A stretch of 64,000 bases of DNA from Paenilisteria newyorkensis (GTDB lineage: Bacteria; Bacillota; Bacilli; Lactobacillales; Listeriaceae), in the NCBI RefSeq assembly GCF_000766145.1, contig NZ_JNFB01000009.1:18563-82562 (forward strand). Reading direction: 5' to 3'. Below, in pieces: positions 16,199-26,300 of the stretch. Numbering within the stretch: the first letter of the stretch is position 1; each line of letters opens with the position of its first letter. The notes under the pieces were generated by a model. That model was not told the DNA's origin, made no database searches, and was given only the letters and a program-made list of their open reading frames with translations. A program made the translations under genes and the position numbers.

Positions 16199-17608
16199 TC
16201 ACCATGCTTTCCTTTCTCCCCCAACCGATTTTTTAAGACGAATAGTTGCAAATAATTGCTTCACAACCGCACCTTGACTAATAAATAACCCTAACGCAAA
16301 CATTCCTTGAATCCACCAATTCGGACTCGCTACCACTGACATGTATATACTCTGTGCCAAAAGTAGTCCCATACTCATCCAAAACGTCTTTTTATACTCT
16401 AATTGACCAAAAAATTTCGTTTGTTTCATCCGCAACAACCATGTAACTAAAAAGCCTAATAAGGTAGCAATTGATGCTCCTAGAATCCCAATAAACGGAA
16501 TCAAAACAAGTGCCAAAGCAACATTCACTACGCCACCTTTTAGTGAGGTGAAAAGTAATTGCTTCGTCTTTTTCTCAACCATATACGAGACTTCTAGAAA
16601 ACTAGAAAAACTGGATAGTAGCACAGCAATTAGTAAGAACGGCACATACGACCATACATCCTGATATGCTGACGAGAATAAAACACGTGAAAACGGCTGA
16701 ACAATCATCATAATACTTTCTGTCGCTACAAAGAATAAACAAGAAAATAGTGTGAAAACTCTTGCGAAAAACGCATCATTTTGCTTCACCTTGTCACCAA
16801 TCGCCGAAATACTCCATGCTTGAAAGAATATCGAACTAATCATCGACAATAAACTTGGAATTTTAGCGGCTACGGTGTAAAGACCATTGGCAGCAACACC
16901 TAAGAAAAACGTTAAGATGTAGCGATCTGAGACTTGCATAATCCACCAAAGAATCGCATTAGGAATCAGTGGTAAAGAATAGAACAACATTTTTTTCAGT
17001 AAAGGCTTATTAATAGCTCGAAACGAGAAAAGCTTATACAATTTGGCACCGAAGAACAGACATACCGTATTGAATGTAAATGCAAGTAGATTGGCATACA
17101 AGTAACCCGCCACACCCATATGAAAATATTTCAAAAAGATAATATTAGCAATTAGTAAAATACCAGACATGAGTAAACCAGACACAGAATAAAGAATGAG
17201 TTTTCCATTTGCTCGAACTTGTTGTTGAAAAAGTGTATTCCATAATTGTACGAGTAATAGCATAAAGAATATCCAGTAATAATCCTGAACCATTGGAATT
17301 GCTTGAAGGATTGGAGTTAACGCTAGTAGTATAACGCCAGCTAAGAGGAGGATCGCACACGCGGAACTAAAAACCTGCTTTTTGCTGACTTTCTCCATCG
17401 TGTAGCGAAATACGCCATCTGCAATGCTCAATGTAACAATGGGAATCAATATAGAGACTGTCATCATCAAAATATCCGCTTTCCCATATTCAGCTGGGGA
17501 TAAATAAAAAGTATAAAATGGCACTAATAAAAAGATCATGAACTTACTTCCCATACTGCCAAGTGCGATAATAAATGTATTCCATCCTAATTTCTTGTAT
17601 CGATTCAT
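16199..17608 (-). CDS. EPS flippase, Wzx/MOP superfamily (locus A)
   Basis: 469 aa from the ATG at 17608 (MNRYKKLGWN); the ATG three codons earlier is too close to GAGGAAGG. About 12-14 membrane helices with the polysaccharide-synthase opening (FIIALGSMGSKFMIFLLVPF). It flips undecaprenyl-linked repeat units across the membrane for the polymerase encoded directly downstream. It sits between CpsD and Wzy in the operon. Confidence 0.9.
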   Translation of the reverse strand: MNRYKKLGWNTFIIALGSMGSKFMIFLLVPFYTFYLSPAEYGKADILMMTVSILIPIVTLSIADGVFRYTMEKVSKKQVFSSACAILLLAGVILLALTPILQAIPMVQDYYWIFFMLLLVQLWNTLFQQQVRANGKLILYSVSGLLMSGILLIANIIFLKYFHMGVAGYLYANLLAFTFNTVCLFFGAKLYKLFSFRAINKPLLKKMLFYSLPLIPNAILWWIMQVSDRYILTFFLGVAANGLYTVAAKIPSLLSMISSIFFQAWSISAIGDKVKQNDAFFARVFTLFSCLFFVATESIMMIVQPFSRVLFSSAYQDVWSYVPFLLIAVLLSSFSSFLEVSYMVEKKTKQLLFTSLKGGVVNVALALVLIPFIGILGASIATLLGFLVTWLLRMKQTKFFGQLEYKKTFWMSMGLLLAQSIYMSVVASPNWWIQGMFALGLFISQGAVVKQLFATIRLKKSVGGERKAW

Positions 17609-17650
17609 AAATGCCATGCCTTCCTCACTGTTAGTTTTAAAAGCCCCCTT

Positions 17651-18346
17651 TTAATTATTGCCATAATAGTAATCATTCATTTTCATGTTCGTATTATTAA
17701 AAATCGTTCCGATGATCGTGCTGCCCGCTATGTTTAATTTCTGTAATGTTTTTTTAGCATTGTCCTGTTTCGTGTAGTTATTACGAACAATCATGATCGT
17801 GCCATCTACCCAAGAAGCAATCGTTTGTGCGTCAGCAACAGCCATCACTGGCGGTGAATCAATAATAATTCGGTCATACTGCGCGTATAAAGTTTGGTAT
17901 ACTTGTTGCATTTTTGCGGAGTTCAGAATCGCCGCTGGGTCTGCTGGAGAAATACCAACTGGTAAGATAGATAAATTAGGTACATCAGATGATACAATCG
18001 CTTCTTCTAACGTTACTATATCTTTTAAATGCCCTGTAAGACCGTAAGAAGAATAACACTCCGGAAAAATTTTATGCGCTGTTGGTTTGCGTAAATCAAG
18101 GTCAATCAGTAATGTTTTCATATTCAATGCCGCGTAAGAAATCGCTAAATTCGCTGAGATTAATGATTTCCCAGAATCAGGATCTGGTGATGTAATCATA
18201 ATCGACTTATACTCTTCATCAATGCCTGCAAAATCAATATTTGCTCGAATATAACGAAATGATTCTGCATAGGCCGATTGTGGCTCGTATTTGGCTACCA
18301 GTTTGTTCTTACCTGATGATTTATCTCGAAATTGTTTACTTCTCAT
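17651..18346 (-). CDS. Tyrosine-protein kinase CpsD/CapB type (locus A)
   Basis: 231 aa from the ATG at 18346, with AGGTGA 5 bases upstream. BY-kinase ATP site: Walker A SPDPDSGKS (53-61; a GKS form), A' LLIDLDLRKPT, Walker B IIIDSPP. The C-terminus ends in a short tyrosine cluster (NDYYYGNN), the autophosphorylated tail. It works with the adjacent membrane adaptor CpsC (18336-19058; the genes overlap by 11 bases) to control chain length and export. No CpsB-type phosphatase gene is present in either locus. Confidence 0.93.
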   Translation of the reverse strand: MRSKQFRDKSSGKNKLVAKYEPQSAYAESFRYIRANIDFAGIDEEYKSIMITSPDPDSGKSLISANLAISYAALNMKTLLIDLDLRKPTAHKIFPECYSSYGLTGHLKDIVTLEEAIVSSDVPNLSILPVGISPADPAAILNSAKMQQVYQTLYAQYDRIIIDSPPVMAVADAQTIASWVDGTIMIVRNNYTKQDNAKKTLQKLNIAGSTIIGTIFNNTNMKMNDYYYGNN

Positions 18347-19058
18347 GGGATTCACCTTTCTCCTTACAATCATTTGAATTATACGTCGGTAACTTACCAA
18401 TCGATCCTAATAATGGAACACCTAGGTCTTCTAAATCCTCTTCCTCTTTGAATGTACTGTGTAATAAATTCCGCATAAAAGCGATACAAACACCAAGTAA
18501 ACCTCCACCGATAAATCCAATCAACATCATAAGCCACGGTTTTGGACTAACAGCGTCGGCACCTTTTGATCCATCAGCTTCTGATAAAATATTAATATTA
18601 TCTACTTTCATTACTTTCGGAGTTATTTTTTTAAAAGCAGTAGCCGTCTCGTTCGCAATTTTTGCCGCGACTTCTGGGTTCGAATCCGTCACCGTAATGT
18701 TCATTACCTGCGAATCCTGTTCTGTTGTGACTGCAAATTTCTCAGTTAATTCCGGTACAGAATATATCCCGCCCGTCTGTTTTTCTACTTCTTTTAACAC
18801 ACGTGGACTAGTTATCAATACACGATACGTATTGACTAATTGTAAATTGGCTTGTACCTCTGCATTTTGAGACACAGCATTTTCATCTTCACTCGTTTGA
18901 GATACTAGAATCTGTGTGCTCGTCGCAAACATCGGTGTGATTAATAAATAGACAGTAAGCGCTGCAACAGCTAGCCCTCCAACTGCAAACGACGCAATCC
19001 ATAATATGCTTTTTTTCAATATAGCTATGACATCTTTCATACTGAATAAGGTATCCAT
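18336..19058 (-). CDS. Wzz/CpsC chain-length regulator and kinase adaptor (locus A)
   Basis: 240 aa from the ATG at 19058, where AAGGAG sits 6-7 bases upstream. Two membrane helices (about 15-40 and 170-195) flank an extracellular Wzz domain (PMFATSTQILVSQTSED, then TVTDSNPEVAAKIANE). It is the membrane partner that activates CpsD. The C-terminal cytosolic tail is short. Confidence 0.92.
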   Translation of the reverse strand: MDTLFSMKDVIAILKKSILWIASFAVGGLAVAALTVYLLITPMFATSTQILVSQTSEDENAVSQNAEVQANLQLVNTYRVLITSPRVLKEVEKQTGGIYSVPELTEKFAVTTEQDSQVMNITVTDSNPEVAAKIANETATAFKKITPKVMKVDNINILSEADGSKGADAVSPKPWLMMLIGFIGGGLLGVCIAFMRNLLHSTFKEEEDLEDLGVPLLGSIGKLPTYNSNDCKEKGESHEK

Positions 19059-19102
19059 CTTTTCTCTCCTTACTAAATAATATACACGTTGATACGCCCG
19101 CA

Positions 19103-20143
19103 TTACTGCATCATATTCTGATACGTTTCTTCCCATTTTTGCTGATACGGCTTCATCGCAAAACGTTCTTGAATTGTCACAAATGCAGCCTGTGAATAGC
19201 GCATTCTCATCTCTCTATCACTTAAAAATTGAATCATTCTTACTTCAAGTTGCGCTGTATCTCCAGCCTCAATCAACGTTCCATTGACACCATCTTGAAT
19301 CGCTTGTGGAATCCCACCAACATACGTGCTCAAGTTTGGAATTCCGTGTGCCATTGTCTCAAGAATCGCCATTGGTAGCCCTTCATGATACGAAGGTAAA
19401 ATGTGCAAAACGGCATCTCGCAAAATTTGTTCTTTAGCCGCGGAGTCAATCCAGCCACCTAAAATCACATTATCTAACTGTTTGGCAACTATTTCTTGCC
19501 TTACTTCTTCTGTTTCGCCATCCCCGTATAAGTAAATCTGTACATCAGGATAGGCGTCTTGCATTTTCTTCGCCACCGCAAGGACATCATAACTTCCTTT
19601 ACGTTTACCAATACGACCAAACATAATGATATGCTTTGAGTCACTATCGTACGTATTTTCCAGTGGCATCGGTACCGCGTTTTCGATGACCGTTACGGGA
19701 ACTGCAGTCAATTTATTATAAAAGTCTGCCCACTCGTCACTGAGGACGACTACTTTATCCGGCTGACTCAAAATCCAACGAATATATTTTTGTAAGAGGG
19801 GTTTGCTGTTGTTATAGAAGATATCAAATTGAGAGGCATGCATATGAAGGACGATCCGGCACTCTTTTCTAGCGCGCCAGATAAGAAGTGATTTCCTGAA
19901 AAAACTACCTTGTTGCGCCATATGCACGTGTACGACATCGATCTTATCTCGCCGTATTGTTTTTTTAATTTGGAGAATGGATTGAATCGTCGCCTTCATC
20001 CGTGTGAAAAACGAACCTTCCTTCCATGTCGTGAGGTATTGAATCTCTTGTTGTTCCGCTTGAAAATACGTTTTAAAATTCTTAATCACCGTAGCGATTC
20101 CGCCTTTAGCTTCTGAATCCGGACCAATCATCAAAATACGCAT
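19103..20143 (-). CDS. Glycosyltransferase family 4 (locus A)
   Basis: 346 aa GT-B enzyme: N-terminal GPDSEAKGGIATVIKNF glycine loop, C-terminal donor site with GRIGKRKGSYDVL and the EX7E motif in LPSYHEGLPMAILETMAHG. It retains configuration and uses an NDP-sugar, acting on the lipid-linked EPS unit on the cytoplasmic face. It begins one base after the stop of the WecG/TagA gene. Donor and acceptor are unknown. Confidence 0.92.
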   Translation of the reverse strand: MRILMIGPDSEAKGGIATVIKNFKTYFQAEQQEIQYLTTWKEGSFFTRMKATIQSILQIKKTIRRDKIDVVHVHMAQQGSFFRKSLLIWRARKECRIVLHMHASQFDIFYNNSKPLLQKYIRWILSQPDKVVVLSDEWADFYNKLTAVPVTVIENAVPMPLENTYDSDSKHIIMFGRIGKRKGSYDVLAVAKKMQDAYPDVQIYLYGDGETEEVRQEIVAKQLDNVILGGWIDSAAKEQILRDAVLHILPSYHEGLPMAILETMAHGIPNLSTYVGGIPQAIQDGVNGTLIEAGDTAQLEVRMIQFLSDREMRMRYSQAAFVTIQERFAMKPYQQKWEETYQNMMQ

Positions 20144-20144
20144 G

Positions 20145-20882
20145 TTATATTCCTGCTTTCTTCTTAGCTTTCAAAATATGCCCTAGAAATACAAGATTTC
20201 CACCGATGTACCGTTCGAACATCCGAATAGGCTCTTGGATAAAACGATAAAACCACTCTAAACCGCTCTTTTGCATCCATCGTGGCGCTCGTTTCGTCTT
20301 ACCAGCAATCACATCAAAGCTCCCACCGACGCCCATCACAAACGGCGCGCCCATTCTTTCTAACTGTTCATGAATCCAATATTCTTTCATCGGACTAGAG
20401 AAAGCTACGAAAACGATGTCTGCCTGACTTGCTCGGATATCATCTGCAATTTCGTCTGACTGACTAGCTTCAAAATAACCATTCTCATGTCCTACAATGC
20501 GAACATTGGGATACTTTTTGCTTGAACGCATTACCACTTTGCGTACTACTTCTTCTGTCGCACCGAAAAAGAAAACACGATATGCTTTTCGATTTGCTAA
20601 TTGGAGCACTTCATCCATTAAATCAATACCTGTGACACGCTCTGGCAATTGTTTACCCAACATTTTCGCAGCGAGTAGAATCGACGCGCCATCCGCATTA
20701 ATCAACGGCGAGCTATTCACGATGTCACGTAATTTCTCATCTTTTTGCATGAGGTTAATCTTGTTCGCGTTGATGACCACGTGTTGCACGGGTACCTTCT
20801 CTTGAATAATCGTATCCACTTTGGCAACCGTTTCTTGCATTGTTAAACTATCGACGTAACTACCTAACAATTGAATGCGCAA
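20145..20882 (-). CDS. WecG/TagA/CpsF-family glycosyltransferase (GT26)
   Basis: 245 aa with the GT26 core: INANKINLMQKDEKL, NADGASILLAAKMLGKQLPERV-type acceptor motif, GATEEVVRKVV, VFVAFSSPMKEYWIHEQL and GVGGSFDVIAGKTKRAPRWM. In WecG and TagA this family adds ManNAcA or ManNAc to a lipid-linked first sugar. Together with the ManNAcA-type dehydrogenase gene in the same operon that makes a ManNAc(A) unit plausible. Start is TTG at 20882; the Shine-Dalgarno is weak and overlaps the preceding stop. Confidence 0.92.
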   Translation of the reverse strand: MRIQLLGSYVDSLTMQETVAKVDTIIQEKVPVQHVVINANKINLMQKDEKLRDIVNSSPLINADGASILLAAKMLGKQLPERVTGIDLMDEVLQLANRKAYRVFFFGATEEVVRKVVMRSSKKYPNVRIVGHENGYFEASQSDEIADDIRASQADIVFVAFSSPMKEYWIHEQLERMGAPFVMGVGGSFDVIAGKTKRAPRWMQKSGLEWFYRFIQEPIRMFERYIGGNLVFLGHILKAKKKAGI

Positions 20883-20885
20883 ATC

Positions 20886-21548
20886 TCACATACCCTTTCC
20901 AAAAACAGTAATTTCCTTAAATGTCAAAAGCATAATTTTGAGATTGAAAAAGATATTTCGTTTCTCAATGTATTCTAAGTCTAGATTAATCATCTGATCA
21001 AAACTTAATTCATTTCGACCACTTACTTGCCATAATCCTGTACAACCTGGCTTCACTAAAAGTCGTTTTTTATCACGATCAGAGTAATTTTCATATTCGC
21101 GTTCCAGTGGTGGACGAGGACCAACCATACTCATATCGCCTTTTAAAACGTTGATAAATTGAGGAAATTCATCTAAGCTCAGTTTACGAATAATTTTGCC
21201 TACTTTCGTGATTCGCGGATCATTCTTCATTTTAAACATGTTTCCTTCGACTTCATTTTGTGCCATCAACTCGTCTAAACGCATTTCCGCATCGGTGTAC
21301 ATGCTTCTGAATTTGTACATGTCGAATAATTTACCGCCGTGCCCAACCCTTGTTTGCTTGAAAATAATCGGGCCGGCTCCATCTTCTAACTTGATGAGTA
21401 TAGCGACAACAATCATTACGGGGGAAGATATAAGGAGAGCAAACAAAGCAGCAATGATATCAACAGCTCGTATTAGCATGTCGTTCATTGTATTTTTTCG
21501 CAGTGTATATGGAAAAGAAGTGATTTCTTTTTCCGTATCAATATACAT
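20886..21548 (-). CDS. Undecaprenyl-phosphate sugar-1-phosphate transferase (locus A priming enzyme)
   Basis: 220 aa from the ATG at 21548 (AAGG at 9 bases; an ATG three codons earlier abuts it). One N-terminal membrane helix (AALFALLISSPVMIVVAILI), then the bacterial sugar transferase domain: RVGHGGKLFDMYKFRSM, RKLSLDEFPQFINVLKGDMS and VGPRPPLERE. It starts repeat-unit synthesis by moving a sugar phosphate from UDP-sugar to undecaprenyl phosphate. It overlaps the dehydrogenase stop by 11 bases. Confidence 0.94.
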   Translation of the reverse strand: MYIDTEKEITSFPYTLRKNTMNDMLIRAVDIIAALFALLISSPVMIVVAILIKLEDGAGPIIFKQTRVGHGGKLFDMYKFRSMYTDAEMRLDELMAQNEVEGNMFKMKNDPRITKVGKIIRKLSLDEFPQFINVLKGDMSMVGPRPPLEREYENYSDRDKKRLLVKPGCTGLWQVSGRNELSFDQMINLDLEYIEKRNIFFNLKIMLLTFKEITVFGKGM

Positions 21549-22809
21549 AGGATTCATCCTTCGCTTGTTTTATTTTCGATAAGTTACCTAGATTCAAATA
21601 TTCGGTATTTGGTGAATAAGATTTCACTACATTTTTCGTGTCTAAAATCACTTGTTGTGCCATATTCTGCGTGAAATTTAAATCTAATTCCTTGAATTCC
21701 TTGTGATCTGTTAATACTAGTAATAGGGAGCTATTTGCTGTCGCTTCTTCGATAGAATCAGAATAGCTTGCAACATGTGGATCAAAAATACCAACTTCAT
21801 ATTTCAACCGTAGTGCTTCCATAATCTCCATCGCTGGACTTTCTCTGATATCATCAATGTTTCCTTTATACGTTAGTCCTAGAACAGTCACTTTGTTTGT
21901 TGGCGCGTCCATCATAATCTGATCTACTTTCGCTTCTACAAACTTCGGCATGGATACATTAATCGCTCGCGCTGTTTGAATAAGTGGAGAAACTTCAGGT
22001 GCAGCTGCTACTACAAAATAAGGATCAACAGCTAGGCAATGTCCGCCAACGCCTGGGCCTGGAGAATGAAGATTAACACGTGGATGTAAGTTAGCCATTT
22101 CAATCACTTTTAATGCATCGATATCCAGTTTTTCGGAAATTTTTGCAAGTTCGTTAGCTAGTGCGATATTGACATCACGGAAAGTATTTTCCATCAATTT
22201 ACTAAGTTCGGCCTCACCAGCTTTTGCTTGAATCAGCTCGCCTTGTACGAATTTCTTATATAACTTCATCGTTTCTTTTGTACAAGCCTCTGTCATACCG
22301 CCGATAATGCGCGGGTTGTAGATCATTTCATGAATAATATTCCCTGGCAAAACGCGTTCTGGGCAATGTGACAAGTAAATATCCTCACCAATTACAAAAC
22401 CTGCCGCTTCAATCATCGGCTGTACCACATCTTCCATCGTACGGGGAGCAATAGTCGATTCCACGACCACCACATTTCCTTTACGCAAAAATGGAAGAAT
22501 CGCATGCACTGCTGAAATCACATATCGATTGTCACAACTTTTAAATTCATCTTCACGGTTTGGCGTTGGAACTGCGATAATGAAGGCATCTGCTGCTACC
22601 GGTTTCGTTGCCGCCTCAAAATGACCACTCTGAACAACGTCATGAAAAAGCGTTTGGAGACCGTTTTCTTCGATATGAATCAGACCATTATTTAATTGAC
22701 GAACGACATCCTCGTTTAAATCGACACCAAGTACTTCCATTCCATGACTAGCAAAAATAATAGAAGTGGGAAGACCTATATATCCTAAACCAATAACGTT
22801 GACTTTCAT
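21538..22809 (-). CDS. Nucleotide-sugar dehydrogenase, UDP-ManNAcA/WecC type (locus A)
   Basis: 423 aa. N-terminal NAD site GLGYIGLPTSIIFASHG, central domain with ELSKLMENTFRDVNIALANE, catalytic Cys in GPGVGGHCLAVDPYF, and the C-terminal UDP-binding domain with LGLTYKGNIDDIRESPA. It oxidises C6 of a UDP-sugar to the uronate in two NAD steps. The GLGYIGLP and HIEENGLQ pattern is closest to UDP-ManNAc dehydrogenase. No matching UDP-GlcNAc 2-epimerase is in the window. It is highly similar to 58874-60133 in locus B. Confidence 0.92.
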   Translation of the reverse strand: MKVNVIGLGYIGLPTSIIFASHGMEVLGVDLNEDVVRQLNNGLIHIEENGLQTLFHDVVQSGHFEAATKPVAADAFIIAVPTPNREDEFKSCDNRYVISAVHAILPFLRKGNVVVVESTIAPRTMEDVVQPMIEAAGFVIGEDIYLSHCPERVLPGNIIHEMIYNPRIIGGMTEACTKETMKLYKKFVQGELIQAKAGEAELSKLMENTFRDVNIALANELAKISEKLDIDALKVIEMANLHPRVNLHSPGPGVGGHCLAVDPYFVVAAAPEVSPLIQTARAINVSMPKFVEAKVDQIMMDAPTNKVTVLGLTYKGNIDDIRESPAMEIMEALRLKYEVGIFDPHVASYSDSIEEATANSSLLLVLTDHKEFKELDLNFTQNMAQQVILDTKNVVKSYSPNTEYLNLGNLSKIKQAKDESYVY

Positions 22810-22842
22810 CTTTAAAAATCACCTTTCCTTACGTGAGTATTT

Positions 22843-23310
22843 TTATTTAGCGGGAACTTTTAATTGCCATTGTGCTTTTTTCTTACCAAGTGGTGCGTAA
22901 TACACCGTTACTGTTTTTGTTTTCGCTGGTATTTCGTAGTAGCCTGTGCCCGTTATTGTTTGTCCTGCTTTAATCTCTGTTCCGAAGTTCTTAGCCTCTA
23001 GCCCGTACACGTCATATGTTTTATCATTATCTGCCTTGACTTTAAAATCTGCAGCTCCGGCACCGCTTGTTACTTTATCTGTGTTTTTTACGGAAAATGT
23101 TACTTGAAGCATATCCTTTTTATCGGAAGATTCACCAAATCCTGTTGCGACCTTTGTTACTTTAATCTGTAAATTATTCGATGTATCTACTGTTTTTCCA
23201 ATTTCATTTTTAATAGCTGTTTCCTCTTTCTGATCGTTGCTATTTGCCGCGCATCCAACCAAGGAGAAAGCTATCATTAAAGAAGTAAAAATAAGGGTTA
23301 CTTTTTTCAT
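22843..23310 (-). CDS. DUF4352 lipoprotein (locus A)
   Basis: 155 aa. Lipobox FSLVGC with cysteine at about residue 20. The DUF4352 beta-sandwich follows (NNLQIKVTKV, VTFSVKNTDK, FGTEIKAGQTITGTGYYEIP). The role is unknown; it is extracytoplasmic and membrane-tethered. It lies between the giant Ig-repeat protein gene and the first EPS enzyme gene, the same place as a DUF4352 gene in locus B. ATG at 23310 with AAGGATG. Confidence 0.88.
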   Translation of the reverse strand: MKKVTLIFTSLMIAFSLVGCAANSNDQKEETAIKNEIGKTVDTSNNLQIKVTKVATGFGESSDKKDMLQVTFSVKNTDKVTSGAGAADFKVKADNDKTYDVYGLEAKNFGTEIKAGQTITGTGYYEIPAKTKTVTVYYAPLGKKKAQWQLKVPAK

Positions 23311-23346
23311 TGCTTCTTACATCCTTTCCAATTTTAAAATCAAAGG

Positions 23347-23374
23347 AAAAGGCCCACGAAAGGGCGGGCCTTTT
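23347..23374 (-). terminator. Terminator/attenuator between Ig-repeat gene and DUF4352 gene
   Basis: 9-bp perfect stem AAAAGGCCC/GGGCCTTTT with a 10-base loop, T-rich beyond, symmetric enough to work both ways. It separates the Ig-repeat gene from the downstream EPS genes, so these may get only read-through transcripts or need their own promoter in 23311-23346. Confidence 0.85.
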
Positions 23375-23396
23375 CGATTAAAAATTAGTCATTAAA

Positions 23397-26300
23397 TTAG
23401 TCATTAATCGTAACTGTTTTTTCATCCATTACTAGACCGTATGCATCTAGTAATGCAACTTTTACAACGTCATCTTTCGACGTAATCTTGTTTTTCAAGC
23501 CAACATAGTAGCTAAAGTTACCGCTTGCTACTGTCCCACCGGCTGCTAGAGCTGTACCATTTACAGTGATGCGAAGTGATTTCGCTGTTCCTGTATATGT
23601 TCCGCTCAATATGCTCGTTTTAAGGGAGAATGCTGCTGGTGTAATTGTTCCGCTTTCTGCTGTACGATCGTTTATAGTGAGTGTTTTCTTAGCTAACTGT
23701 TTGCCTACTGCGTCGAATGCTGTAACGGTCACAACATCTGCGGAAGACTTGATTTTATCGCCAATATAGAAATTCAGCTTGCCATCTGTGAATGTTCCAC
23801 CTGTGTAATCTGTACCATTGATATTTACTTTGACGGATTTCACATCACCTGTGTAGTCCGCTGTTAAATACGTCGTTCCTGGTGCTAAATAGACCGCTGG
23901 CGTAATGGTGCCACTTGTTGTTGATGTCGCTGCAGCTTTCACTGTCACTGTCTCTTGGTCTAGTTGTTTACCTGCTGCGTCAAACGCTGTAACGGTTACT
24001 GCGTCTGTAGAAGATTTGATTTTACCACCAATGTAGAAAGTTAGTTTGCCATCTGTGAATGTTCCACCAGTGTAATCTGTACCATTGATATTTACTTTGA
24101 CGGATTTCACATCACCTGTATAATCAGCTGTTAAATTAGTTGTTCCTACTGTATATTCTGCTGGTGTAATGGTTCCGCTTGTTATCGATGTTGTGCTGTT
24201 GATTGTTACGGTTTTGTTGCTTAATTCTGTTCCGTAAGCATCGTACGCATAGATTTTTACAACGTCATCTTTAGAGATATAGAAGCTGACTGTCCCGTTT
24301 GCTACGGTACCACCTGTATATGTTGTTCCGTTAATCACTACTTTGACAGTTTTTACATCGCCGGTGTACGTCGCTGTGAGTGTTTTATCTGCTGGTAAGT
24401 TGTATGTTGCTGGTGTGATGGTTCCTGTAGTAGATGGTTTTTTCACAGTGACAGATGTTGTGGCAATTTTGTTACCATTTTTATCATAGCCGTCTACTTT
24501 CACTGCCGCTGTTGTATTTATGATTTTGTCCCAACCATAGAACGAGTAAGTGCCATCTGCGTTTAATGTTCCGCCGCTGTAGACTGTATCGCCAACCGTT
24601 ACTTTCAGTGACTTCACATCACCTGTGAATGTTCCCGTAATGTTTTTGTCTAAGCCTAGGTTGAAATCGTTCGCTGTTACTGTACCTGTACCTATTTGGC
24701 TGTCGTTTGCATCCAATAAAGTAATAGCAGATGTCGCGATTTTGTTGCCATATTGGTCAAACCCATTGATGTTTGCTGCTTTTGTTTTATCTGTAATGAC
24801 ACTTAATGCGTAGAAAGAATACGTACCATCGGCGTTCACTGTACCGCCTTTATATTCTTTGCCATCATACGTTAGGCTTAATGTTTTCACATCGCCTGTG
24901 AACGTACCTGTCACGCTCTTATCTTTGTGGATTGTGAATGTAGCTGCTGTAATCGTACCTGTTCCTGGTGGGTTTGGTGTATTGCTTGTTTTGATGTTGG
25001 CTGTTTTTGTATCTAGTACTTTACCGCTTGCATCGAGACCTTCTACTTTAAACTGTCCTACTGCTGTCGCTTTGTCTAGTGCATAGAAAGAATACGTTCC
25101 AGTTGCGGCATTAATCGTACCACCTGTATATACTTTCGTGCCGATTGTTACACGGAAAGATTTCACATCACCAGTAAATGTACCAGTAATACTTTTATCT
25201 GTTCCTAAAATGAAGTCTGTAGCTGTAATTGTTCCTGCTGTTGTAACGGCTGTTGCATTCGCTGTCGCAGGAGCACTTGCTTTACCGTTCGCTCCTGTTT
25301 GCGTAGCGATGTATGTGTCACCAGCTTTTGCAGGATCTACTGTAAAGGTTGCTTTACCAGTTGCATCGGCCACTTTTGATGTTTTGTCGCCATCTGGTGT
25401 TGTTAATGTGATGGTAGCGCCTGGGTCACCTGTTACCACTACTTTAGAATCGCCAGCTTTTACTGGAGTAATGGCCGGCACTTCTAATGTTGTATCTGTA
25501 ACGATTACATCTTTCGCTGGGCTTACATTGCCGTTATTTGGGTTGGTTTGTGTGACTTCTACTTCTGTGCCACCATTTTGTTTTGGTATTTCAATAGAGA
25601 AGTCCCCATTAGCATCGGTTTTACCAGTGTAGGTGTTGTCACCAATTTTCACTCCGACATCAGAATTAGGTTCGCCTTTACCTGTTGCTTTTGTGTCTGT
25701 GTCTTTGATTGGGTTCACAGTTGGGGCTGCTGGTGTAGAGGAATCTTTAACAGTGTATGTCGCTGCTGGACTTGCTTTGCCGTTAGCACCTGTTTGTGTT
25801 GCTTTAAACTCATTATTTATTTTAGCTGGGTCTACTGTAAAAATTGCTTTTCCTGTTGCGTCAGCTGTTTTTGTGATAGTATCGCCGTCTGGAGTTGTTA
25901 GTGTAATAGATGCACCAGCTGTACCTGTTACGGTTACTTTGTTATCACCAATCGCAACTGGGCTGATTGTTGGTTTTGCTAGCGTTGTATCTGTTACAGT
26001 GATTTCTTTTGGTGTGCTTTCATTTCCGTTGTTCGGATTAATGATGATGACATCGACTTTTGTTCCGCCGTTTTGTTTTGGAATTTCAATGGAGAAATCA
26101 CCGTTTCCGTCTGTTGTCCCATTGTAAGTTTTGTCGCCGATTTTGACTTCTACATCGGAGTTTGGTTCGCCTTTACCTGTTGCTTTTGTGTCTGTGTCTT
26201 TGATTGGGTTCACAGTTGGGGCTGCTGGTGTAGAGGAATCTTTGACTTTGTATGTGTCCGCTGCACTGGCTTTTCCGTTTGCACCTGTTTGGGTTGCTTT